A stretch of 64,000 nucleotides of DNA from Microglena sp. YARC (Eukaryota; Chlorophyta; Chlorophyceae; Chlamydomonadales; Chlamydomonadaceae): contig CM039464.1 in the NCBI GenBank assembly GCA_022414725.1, forward strand, positions 18,009,654 through 18,073,653, in the 5' to 3' direction. How positions within the stretch are numbered: the stretch's first letter is position 1; each line of letters opens with the position of its first letter. The notes beneath the pieces were generated by a model, which worked only from the letters and a program-made list of their open reading frames with translations, did not search any database and was not told the origin of the DNA. Below are positions 51,572 through 61,375 of this stretch, one piece after another. The position numbers were made by a program, and so were the translations under genes.

Positions 51572-54500
51572 ATGTACTCACGTGAGACGGGTCACTCATT
51601 GATCGACCGGTACTTTGCTTCTGACGGAGATGGCGCCCAGCTTGTGAAGCACCAGACGCATTCCTTCAACGACTTTGTATCCTCGAAATTGGATTGTGTG
51701 ATCAACGGGATGAACCCCATCGAGGTCGGTGACACATATTGCACTCGCATGCGTCAGTTCAAGAGTGTTCTGAGCATCAGCTTCACGTCCCCCTGTCTTG
51801 CTCTACCGATGATTTGTGAGAAGGACGGGATGTCTAAAGTTATGTACCCTAACGACGCGCGCATGCGCAACATGACGTACTCGTCTTCTCTTACTGTTGA
51901 TGCGAACGTGGAGGTGCGCACATGGAACGATGACGTGGGCGAGTACATCGTTAACTCGAAGCGCGTTACTGGAGTGAGTCTTGGACGCATTCCCCTCATG
52001 GTTCGCAGTCGGTACTGCATGCTCTCCAAGCAGACTACGCCTGCGCCCTATGACGAGTGCCGTTACGACTACGGCGGCTACTTTGTGGTCAACGGCAACG
52101 AGAAGGTCGTCATTAGCCAGGACCGCATCTCCGAGAACCGGACTTACGTGTTCACTAACACGACGAAGACTTCCTCGTGCTATTCCCACACCGCCGAGGT
52201 GCGTTCCGTGAACCACGCCAAGTTCATAGCCCCTAAGACCACGCTGCTAAAGCTCTCGAAGAAATCGGATCAGTTCGGTGTCTGCATCCGCGCGAACGTT
52301 CACCACGTGCGCGCTGAGGTGCCAGTCTTTGTGCTCTTCCGAGCACTAGGCGTGCTCACCGACAAGGACATCGTGCGCTTCATCGTACGAGACGAGGAGG
52401 ATGCGGACTTTGAACGCATCGCCAATAGCCTAGCAGGATGCATCGACGAGGCCACGGAAGTGCGCACCCAGAAGCAGGCGTGGGACTTTCTAGCACAGTT
52501 TGTGCAGTCTTCGTACAACAATTACAACTCTTCGAAACCCAACAGAGCCGGAAACGGAACCTCTGAAGTAGTAAATGACGCATCAGTGAGCGGCGGAGGA
52601 TCATCTTCTGAGGGACTCAGAGATGCATCAGTGAACGGAGGAGGATGTAGTTCCGTTCCTGTTGTAGTTCCTGTTGTGCCCACTCAAGTCCCTAGGGAGG
52701 GTTATCAACACAGTTTCATTCAGAGCATTCTGACGAAAAACGTCCTCCCGCACGTCGGCACTTGCTTCAATCGCAAGGCATTGTACCTGGGGTACATGGT
52801 GAACAAGCTCCTTCGTTGCAGCATGGGTCTTTTGCCTCAAGACGACCGCGACTCGTACGTTAACAAGCGTTTGGATACTCCCGGCGTTCTATTGGCGAAT
52901 TTGTTCCGCCAGTACTACTGCAAGATGGTCAAGGAGCTGCGTTCGAGCCTCCAGAGTCTGATGAAGGGTAACTACCGCGCGACGCGCGTGATCAACACGA
53001 TAACGCGCCCATACTTATTAAAGGTAGTCAAGGGGTCGATCATCGAGTCGGGACTCAAGTACGCTTTATCGACCGGCAACTGGGGAATAAAGACGACGAG
53101 AGTGCGCCAGGGAGTCGCGCAGGTCCTGAACCGCCTGACCTTCATCGCGACCCTCTCTCATCTCAGGCGCGTGAACACTGCGATCGAGAAGACCGGAAAG
53201 CTGGTGATGCCTCGCAAGCTTCATCCCACGCAGTGGAGCATGGCGTGCCCTTCCGAGACACCTGAGGGAACGTCTGTGGGACTGGTCAAGAACCTCGCGC
53301 TCCTCGCCAACGTCACGATCTTCGTGCCACCCGGCATCGTGCTCGAGTCCCTCTTATCACTGGGCATGCTCCCGTTCGATTCGTCATCGCTCCCAGATCA
53401 GTTGTTCGAAGGAGGTGCGGCGATGGTCATGCTGAACGGGGACATCGTGGGTGCTCACTCGACACCGAACGTCCTCTTCTGTGCGTTGAAACGTATGAAG
53501 CGCACAGGACTGCTAGGGATGCAGACGTCCGTTTGTTGGCACAACTTTAGAAACGAGATCGTTTTGTGCACGGAGGGAGGTCAGTTTTGTCGTCCCATGC
53601 TGGTAGTGGATTTGGATACGCAGCTCCTTCTCCCCGAGGTGTTCGATCCTGGTGCATCGTGGCAGGATCTGGTTGTATGCGGTGCAATCGAGTACCTTGA
53701 TGTGGAGGAGAGTGACGGTGCGATGATTGCATTGTACCCTGCGAAGGATCTGCAGCCAGGTGTGAGCGCTTTACGCACGCGGAGATCGACCCTAGCTCCA
53801 TTTTTGGGCGTGGTGGCTGGTAGCATCCCCTTCTCCGACCACAACCAGGCCCCCCGAAACACGTACCAGTCCGCCATGGGAAAGCAGGGCCGTCGGCGTC
53901 TTCGCGACGACCTTCCGTCACCGTCTGGACACTATGTCGCTCTTCTTGAACTACCCTCAGGAGCCTCTTGTCTCTACTCACACTGCGAAGCTAGTGAACT
54001 GCGACAAGCTGCCTTGTGGAATCAACACGATCGTCGCTATCGCGTGCTTCACAGGTTTCAACCAGGAGGACTCTGTGATCATGTCCCGCTCTGCTGTGGA
54101 CCGCGGCTTCTTCTCGACCACTCTTTACCGGACGTTCCGTGAGCAGAACACTAAGAACCACTCGACCGGAGAAGAGGAGTTCTTTTGCCGACCGAACTCT
54201 TTGACTACGCGTAACATGAAACCGTACAACTACGACCTGCTGGACGAGAGTGGGTTCGTTCCTGAGGGAACCTCGGTGGAAGCCGGTGACGTGATCATCG
54301 GCAAGTGCATGCCTCAGAAGCAGGGTGGCGTTTTTGTCAACAAGGACGCGAGTGTCGCTTTGAGGAGCAACGAGTCCGGTGTGATCGACAGGAACTGCCA
54401 TGGCGACAGATTCTTCACCAACACGACAGGCGACGGGTACACGTTCGCAAAGGTCCGATTGCGAACGGACCGCGTCCCCACCGTTGGGGACAAGGTGTCT

Positions 54501-56050
54501 TCGAGGCACGGTCAGAAGGGGACCATCGGGATGCTCTACAGCGAGGAGGACATGCCCTTCACCGAGAACGGGATCGTGCCATCTATCATCATGAACCCTC
54601 ACGCTATCCCCTCTCGCCATGACCATCGGGCAGCTTATGGAGGCTCTGGAGAGCAAGGTATGTGGACTCGCGGGGCGCCGGCATGGGGATGCTTCCCCAT
54701 TCAATGGCCGCACCGTCGAGGACATCGCCGACGAGTTGGAAGCCCTTGGTATGCGTCGGTACGGTGACGAGATCATGTACAATCCGCGGACTGGCGAGCG
54801 AATCTCGACACCCATTTTCGTGTGTCCTACGTACTACCAGCGCCTGAAGCACATGGTCGCTGACAAGATTCACTGTCTGACATCGGACCACGAAGTTCTC
54901 ACATCTGAGGGTTGGGTTCACATAAGGAAGCTCCGCTTGGAGCACAATCTTGCATCGTTGCGTTTGGGGGATGGTCAGATCGAGTATTGCGCCCCGGAGG
55001 AGCTGTACGGCTTACCCCACGTACAACGGCCCTCTGTACCACGTGACGTCTCCCACGACGGACATCGTCGTTACTCCGGAACACAGGTTGTGTGTGCAGC
55101 CGGTGGGTACCGTTGGCCAGTCCTCGACAGAGCTTTATTTCGTGCAGCCAGCTCGTGTCTCACGGATACCTTTCTCGGTGCGAGAGTCCTATGAAGCACG
55201 TCCAGAGAGGTACCTGGGTGGGAAGCGACTTAGAAGAAATTGGTTGCGATGACGACATCTTCCACGAGGCATCGGAGTTCATCTTGCACAATGAGCCGAT
55301 TCGGAAGGAGTTCTTATTTCGGTACTCGACAGGGACGTGCCGCCGCCTGCTTATGCTGGTGTTCTCAGGTACACTCGAGATTGAGATGAGTTCTCAGGAG
55401 AAGGTTGACAGTCTTATGCACCTTGCACTCCACGCCGGTGAAGATTGTTGTGGTGGACCCTTGTGGCATCAGCGGGTTCGTTGCACGCCTGGTGATGTCG
55501 TCGATGTCTACGAGCAGCAACGTGTCATTTGAGAGCTCTGATCCTCCTCCTCAGCCCTATATGTTTGGGGCACACCTGACAAGTGCGACTTCATTGCCGA
55601 AGGAAGCATCGTGGGTTCGAATGGAGTTTACTGCGTTCGCATGCCTCGTTAACGAGACCTTCTTCGTTCGTCGCAACGGTCGCGCTGTGTGGACGGGCAA
55701 CTCTCGTGCTGCAAACGGGTCCTGTGGTGCTGCTGACGCGCCAGCCTGCCGAGGGTCGCGCTCGGATGGCGGTCTACGTTTAGGGAGATGGAGATGGAGT
55801 GTCTCTGGGCACACGGAACGATGGTTCCTGAAGGAGCGGTTCATGGAGTGCTCTGACAACTACCGTGTTTTCGTCTGCAAGTGCTGTGGCATGATGGCTC
55901 ACGCTAACCCTGAGAGCAACCTGTTCTACTGCAAGTCTTGCCAAGAATCTGACTGAGTTCAACGAGCTGAGGATTCCGTACGCAAGCAAGCTGCTTGTCC
56001 AGGAGGTCGAGACGATGGCCATCGCCACTCGATTCGTCACGGACGCGTAG
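51572..56050 (+). pseudogene. RPB2: Viral DNA-directed RNA polymerase subunit 2, with intein and many 3' frameshifts
   Basis: ATG 51572 (MYSRETGHSLIDRYFASDGD) to TAG 56048-56050; about 1490 codons including an intein, 1216 without, the normal length for RPB2. Motifs in order: YCMLSKQTTPAPYDECRYDYGGYF, VNGNEKVVISQDR, LHPTQWSMACPSETPEGTSV, PFSDHNQAPRNTYQSAMGKQ, FNQEDSVIMSRSAVDRG, GDKVSSRHGQKGTIGM, and a C-terminal zinc site VCKCCGMMA/YCKSC. An unusual Ser/Gly-rich insert lies near residue 330-370. RPB2 forms the active site of viral RNA polymerase together with RPB1. The first 2.3 kb is one clean frame; from about 53888 onward at least eight one-base shifts occur, some in homopolymers. The gene has no introns, and its neighbours are viral. 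Confidence 0.92.
54874..55701 (+). other. Intein inside RPB2 (no homing endonuclease recognised)
   Basis: Extein sequence stops at MVADKIH and resumes with a Ser codon at 55702, at the conserved KIHSRARG site. The insert of 828 bases (276 codons) starts with Cys (54874-54876) in block A, CLTSDHEVLTSEGWV. It has a block B-like DIVVTPEHRLCV, and ends with a block F/G stretch FFVRRNGRAVWTGN, whose last Asn precedes the +1 Ser. These are the residues that carry out protein self-splicing. I see no LAGLIDADG or HNH motif, and the size fits a mini-intein. The intein contains at least three frame changes. Giant-virus RPB2 inteins are known, for example in CroV. Confidence 0.85.
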
Positions 56051-56099
56051 ATCTTTAAATATTGGGTTTTCAGATACCGGATTCGTATTGGGACGGGTT

Positions 56100-56770
56100 T
56101 AGTCAATCACGGTATTCAAGTCAGCATATCCTATAATATATAAGTATCAGAAAATTATGGTATCATGTCCATCATATCCCTATAATATTTAGTAACACTC
56201 ATTGTATCATTAAGTCATCTCCTTTAGTGTATTAGTATCAGTCGTCATGGTATCCAAGTCATCATATCTTGAAGTAATATTCCAGTATCAGTCGTCACGG
56301 GATCCATGTTATCATTATTCCTTTAGTATATTAGTATCAGTCATTATCGTACCATCTCATCATATCATTTTAGTATATTAGTACCAGTCAATATTGGTAA
56401 CCATATAAGGTGTTACTCTTCATATAAGGTGTTGTTCTTCGTTTTAAAGATAAACTGGTTTCTTCTTTTTAAAAAATAAGTATTTTCAGTACCAGCCATC
56501 ATGGTATATCATATCATGTAGTCATGTACGTATCACTCATCATGGCATCATACCATACATTGATATATAATATTAAGTTATCACTATGTTGCAAGGACAT
56601 TCCGGCAAATGCCAAAAGCATTCCAATATCATTCAAGTATCAGCTGGTGCAAGGATTGAACGCAAATGCCAAAAACGCATACCATATATAATATAAGTAC
56701 CTATCTGTTGACAAGGATTTACCGCACCTGCAAAAAGCATACCATATTATAATACAAGTATCAGCTGTTG
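56100..56770. repeat. AT-rich degenerate repeats after RPB2
   Basis: Imperfect copies of words such as TATTAGTATCAGTCGTCATGGTATC and CATATCATATAGTATATTAG recur every 40-55 bases. From about 56580 a second pattern, CAAGGACTTACGCAAATGCCAAAA-like, appears every 60 bases or so. No gene. This marks the change from viral to host-like sequence. Confidence 0.65.
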
Positions 56771-57224
56771 CAAGGACTTATGTTATGTTTTACAGTCCAG
56801 GGGTAGGCCAAATAGGCTAAAGGACTTGCCCAACCGTACAGGAAGGGCTTCAAAAAGAAAAAGCACTGATGAAAACTGAACCCCAAGCAATCCTTTTTTA
56901 CTGACGGGGGCCCTGAGACCGTGCTACAGTAATCATTTTCTTGTACAATATATGTTGATAATGATTAATATATAATAGTAATGTAAGGACTTACGCAAAT
57001 GCCTAAAACGTACTGCTGCTGGTGACTAGCTTCCCTGATCTGAGTCAGCTCCGGTGCCATGTGTGACACGGTGCCCATTGGTTTCGAGTGGACAGCGTGA
57101 TGTCTGCGTCCTCTGCAAGAGCTCTGCTGAGCCCAAAGTTCCGCACCTTAGCCAACCACTCCTAAGGGGTCTGTCTCAGCATCTTCTCAATAGAATGTTG
57201 GAGTTCTTCAAGTCTCCATGCAAG
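56771..57224. other. No gene seen
   Basis: Non-repetitive sequence without protein-like frames. It includes AGTCCAGGGGTAGGCCAAAT near 56797, but I can attach no function. Confidence 0.4.
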
Positions 57225-57880
57225 ATGCCCTGGGAAAGTGAGGAGCAGGAGGGAGGTGAGGGAGCAGGAGGGTGTGAGGGGTACAGGATAATGGCTACAA
57301 ATGCGATGGTGAACACACAGGACCAGAGGGTATGAGGAGTGCAGGGTGTAGGGATGGCGGCTACAAATGGGTGATGAACAAACACCAGAGAGTGTACGGG
57401 TACAGGTTATGAAGCAAGGTGGCTACAATATATGACGAACACACACCAGTGGGGCCGATGAGGAAGCGATGAGGCGTGTGAGGGGTACAGGGTGTAGGGA
57501 TCGGCAGCTACAAATGGATGATGAACACACACCAGAGGCGAGGTGAGGGAGCAGGAGGTGTGAGGGTACATAGATGGTGGCTACAAATGGATGATTGAAC
57601 ACCACCACCCAGAGGGAGGTGAGGACAGGAGGGCTGTGAGGGGTGACATAGATGTTGGCTTCACAAATGGATGTATGAACACGCACCAGCAGGGAGGTGA
57701 GGAGCAGAGGGTGTGCAGGGTACATAAGCATGTGCTACAATGGATGGTGAAAAAAACACAGAGGGCTATTGAGAAGTTACCAGGGTATAGGATGGTGGGC
57801 TACAAATGGATGATTAACACACAACCAGCTGGGGCGGACGAGGAGCATGCCAGGGTGTGAGGGTACAGGGTATTGAGCTT
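57225..57880. repeat. ~65-80-bp imperfect tandem repeat
   Basis: Units contain GGAGGTGAGGAGCAGGAGGG, GTGTGAGGGGTACAGGGTGT and GGCTACAAATGGATGATGAA, then CACACACCAGAG. About nine copies with frequent small indels, similar in style to the 67-bp satellite but unrelated in sequence. Confidence 0.85.
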
Positions 57881-60862
57881 GGTGGCTACCAAATGGATGC
57901 ATGAACAAACACCCAAGTGTTTCCAATTTTGGGCTCCTCGATTACTTGAAACGAATGGTCGGTGGTTGTGGTGGAGCGGGGGGGGGGGCAGCATAGGAGT
58001 TTGGGAGTATAATGGTAGGGCAAACCAAGCAACCACAGAAGAGTTGAGGGAAAGGTAGGGCATATAGGATGACTACACTAAGGAGAGTGCGAAGCGGAGT
58101 TGCAAAATCATGATGCATTACTGATGATTGTAATGATGTTTTCACATTTATCCTGGTTGCCCTAAACTACTCCTAAAAAACGTGCCCGTAGCTTGAACGG
58201 CCCTGTCAAGGGAACATATAAAATAGACGGCAAAAACAAACAGTCACCTCGGTTAACCCTCTGGTGAACAATTCTCACCTGCGCATGTACCATAGGAGCA
58301 CCCTCGGAAACTTCTAGAAGCCGCAACAAGATTGAGTGCCTGCTTGGCAAAAAGAGGCGCACAGATTTAGGGTCGGCTGTGCGTATTGCTCGGATTTAGG
58401 GTGTTTGTGATAGTGGGAGAGTTACCCAGAATTTAGGGTGTTTTTGGTTGTTCAGGAAATGTTGCGTAATCCGTGTGTCTTGTGCTTGCAGTGGGCGCGG
58501 GAGTAGCAGAGTGCAGCAGCAGGCAGGCAAAAAATCTGACTCCAGAACGAAAATTAAGCGAGGCAAGCAGAGGGAAGCTTATAGAATGGCCAAACAAACC
58601 AAAGACATACAAGTATAAATGAAGCTTTTTGAACCACAACCAGGCAAGACAACAAGCAGCCAGCATGAACAGCAACAAAACTTTTTAAAAATTCTCAACA
58701 CCTGACAGTTGCGAACCGGCCGGTCTCTATGAACAGTCCCTCCAGACTTTCAAACATACAGCAGCAATTTTAGCCAAGGACCAAAAAGTACTTACTCAAA
58801 CTTAGAATAGCAACACAACAGCAGGCTCTCCACTTCCAGTTGCAACCGACCGTCCCTATGTAACATTGCCCTCAGCAAAACAATGCAAGACAACAAGTAT
58901 TTAAAACAGGATCCCACGCCTCACCCAGTTGCGAGCCGGTCTCTGTATGGAACATGCCCTCCTGGTGTAGCTGACGCAAGGGTGCTCCTTATCACAGAGC
59001 TCTAGCACGATCCAAAGTTGAGCAGCTACTCTCCTCCTCTGGACCCATGCTTGGTGTTGAAGCTGCTGGTTAGAATTAGAAGGTAGAGGCCTCCCCAGCA
59101 GCTTTGCCGCACTGTTGCCGTCTGACTGCCGTTGCCACTATTGTTGCTGTTTCCGCCCGAACGCTACCACTGCCGTTGCCAACGCTCCAGAGGAGTTGCC
59201 ACCGCTTGCCGAAGCCAGAGGCTCCTCCCTTCGCGGAATCTACCCTGACTGAGTCATGGTGGCTGAGCTGTTTCATGCTCTAGCGAATGATGGGGGCAGG
59301 GAGGGGAGGGTTACAAAATGAGCCAAAGCTTTTTGGGGAAGGCTAGAAACACACCTAGAGTACATTACCACGGACAAGCATGACACTGTTCCTTTGCCAG
59401 AGTAACAGAGTCTACCACTCTCAGTTTCGTCACCATGTTATATTGTTGCCAGTTGGTCGAAAGCTCCTGCCAGGCTCGGCCGGCACACAAATCACGTACA
59501 CACACAAAACAACATACACACACACGAGCACAGAGTAGCATACTACATACTTCATAAAGCTACTCACTACTCGGCACACACAGTCTATATTGATGCTTCA
59601 ACATTGCAGACACACTACCAAGACCCTCAAAACGCACAGTCTCTCAGTCCCACAAACAGAATAATGCTCTTCCACATATCAAGCAGAACTAAGGCACAAC
59701 TGAATAAGATTGCACCAGCTTACTCCTGCAACAATGCAACACAAGAAAACACGGGCTTTCGATTGTCTGACGACAACTGCATTAACGACTAACAAAACAT
59801 GGAGGGTGCAAGAACGAGTAACATGATAATCAAACGTGCCCATCAACCCAGTGCACCACGCCTATTAACATTGATGAAGTCAACCATTAAGGATTTAAAT
59901 GCTATTCAACATGTATCATTGCTATCAAACAAGCTGCATTCAGTTCTATCAATCGAGGTACGAAGTACGGCACAAACAACAAGCCAGTAGTGCTATCAAC
60001 GAGGTACGAAGCTACGCACGTATCAACAAGCAAGATGCCATTCTCAGCCAACGAATATTGGAGATGAGCGCTTCTAACCAAACAATATTATTGCAGGCAG
60101 CCAGCTATACAACACACACCGATGGAGCAGGCACTCCATCCACTCCCTTAGCAGAAGTCGATTTTGCGTTTGCGCCCATCACCGCACCGTTCCGCTTAAT
60201 AGCGGCGACTAGGTGAAGTTGGACATACTGCACAAAATCAATCGGCGTATAGTTTAAAAGAAAGCCGTCTGGGTGAGGGCAAAACATAGTGCATGTCACT
60301 TGAGTGAGAGGAGGAAGGATAAACAGCAACGGCAGACAAAAAAGTGCATGTTTGCTGTGAGTGAGAAGGTAAGAGCATAACAGGCAAAGGCAAACACAAC
60401 GAGGTGAGTGTGTAATGCTGAAGTGTGAAGGGCGAGCGCTTGTGAACCTTCAAGGGATGGGTGATATGTGGGTGTTTAGAGGATGTGTGCATTGTGATGT
60501 GTGGGGGGGTGGGGAGGTCGAATAATACATGCGGTTGTGATTGGTACTGATTAACGTTTGTTGTGCTTTCGTGTTTCTTGCATGTCTGCTCTGTCTCTTC
60601 ATTGAACATTTAAGGGAGGCAGGCATGAAGGGAAGGCAGGAAAGGGGAGAAGGCAACGAAGCCGAGAGAAGGCACCAGCAGCCAGGGGTGGAGGCACACA
60701 GCAGGGAGACATAAGAGCAGACGGAGGAAGGCACAAGGCCGGCAGGGACGGAGGCACACAGCAGCCAGGGGAGGAAGCCAACAAGGCAGCGAGAAGCACA
60801 AGGCAGGTCCAGAGAGAGCAACACGGCAGCGTAGGCAGGCAGCGACGGCAGCGGTGGCACAC
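57881..60862. other. Host-like non-coding sequence, no gene recognised
   Basis: Frames are short on both strands. A GA-rich stretch lies at 60600-60860 (GGCAGGCATGAAGGGAAGGC-type words), and ATTTAGGGTGT occurs twice near 58395-58440. Exons of an intron-rich gene cannot be excluded. Confidence 0.4.
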
Positions 60863-60987
60863 CTGTAAGGCGCACACGACGTTCTTTCTGATCTTGAGCA
60901 TGATGGCAACCTTCGTGGATACATTATCTGCCACCTTCCGGCGAATGCTCCATCTGTTGAGCAGCGACATCCTAGCCCGCTCTCCAC
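60863..60987 (-). CDS. Possible internal exon of an unknown host gene
   Basis: On the minus strand a 125-base open stretch is bounded by AG at its 5' side (TGTATTAG) and by GT at its 3' side (CAG/GTGTGC). In one frame it encodes a basic, helical, protein-like segment, ERARMSLLNRWSIRRKVADN followed by KVAIMLKIRKN. The flanks turn immediately into low-complexity sequence. No family recognised, and splice signals of this length occur by chance. Confidence 0.25.
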
Positions 60988-61084
60988 CTAATACAGGTAC
61001 GGATAAGATGACTAATAAAAGATAGCTTGGGAACATGTCAATGTTTGCATGATGGGCATTACTATCTCATTTTTTCACACCTAG

Positions 61085-61375
61085 GGTGAATTGCTGAATT
61101 ACTAGCAAAACTCATGCAACTCAGCACGTCTCAGGACACACATGGCAAACACATCCAACTTACACATCTCACATGCAAGAACACATCCAAAACTCATGCA
61201 ACGTACACACCTCTCCAGACCCATGCCAAATCTCTGACCATGTGCAATCCCAAGCAACACATTCAAAGCCAAGCTTAACTTGTGCAACTCTCATAGCATG
61301 CCAGACTCATGCAACCTACAACACCTCTCAGACCCATGCAACCGCATGCAAATTTCCGGAACATAAAGAAAATGC
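61085..61375. repeat. Imperfect repeats of a CATGCAAC-containing motif
   Basis: Words such as AACTCATGCAAC, CACACCTCTCCAGACCCATG and CAAACACATCCAACTTACAC recur with spacings of about 30-60 bases. No gene. Confidence 0.5.

Noticed and set aside
54874..55701. Homing endonuclease inside the intein
   Set aside because: No LAGLIDADG or HNH motif seen in any frame, and the length is that of a mini-intein.
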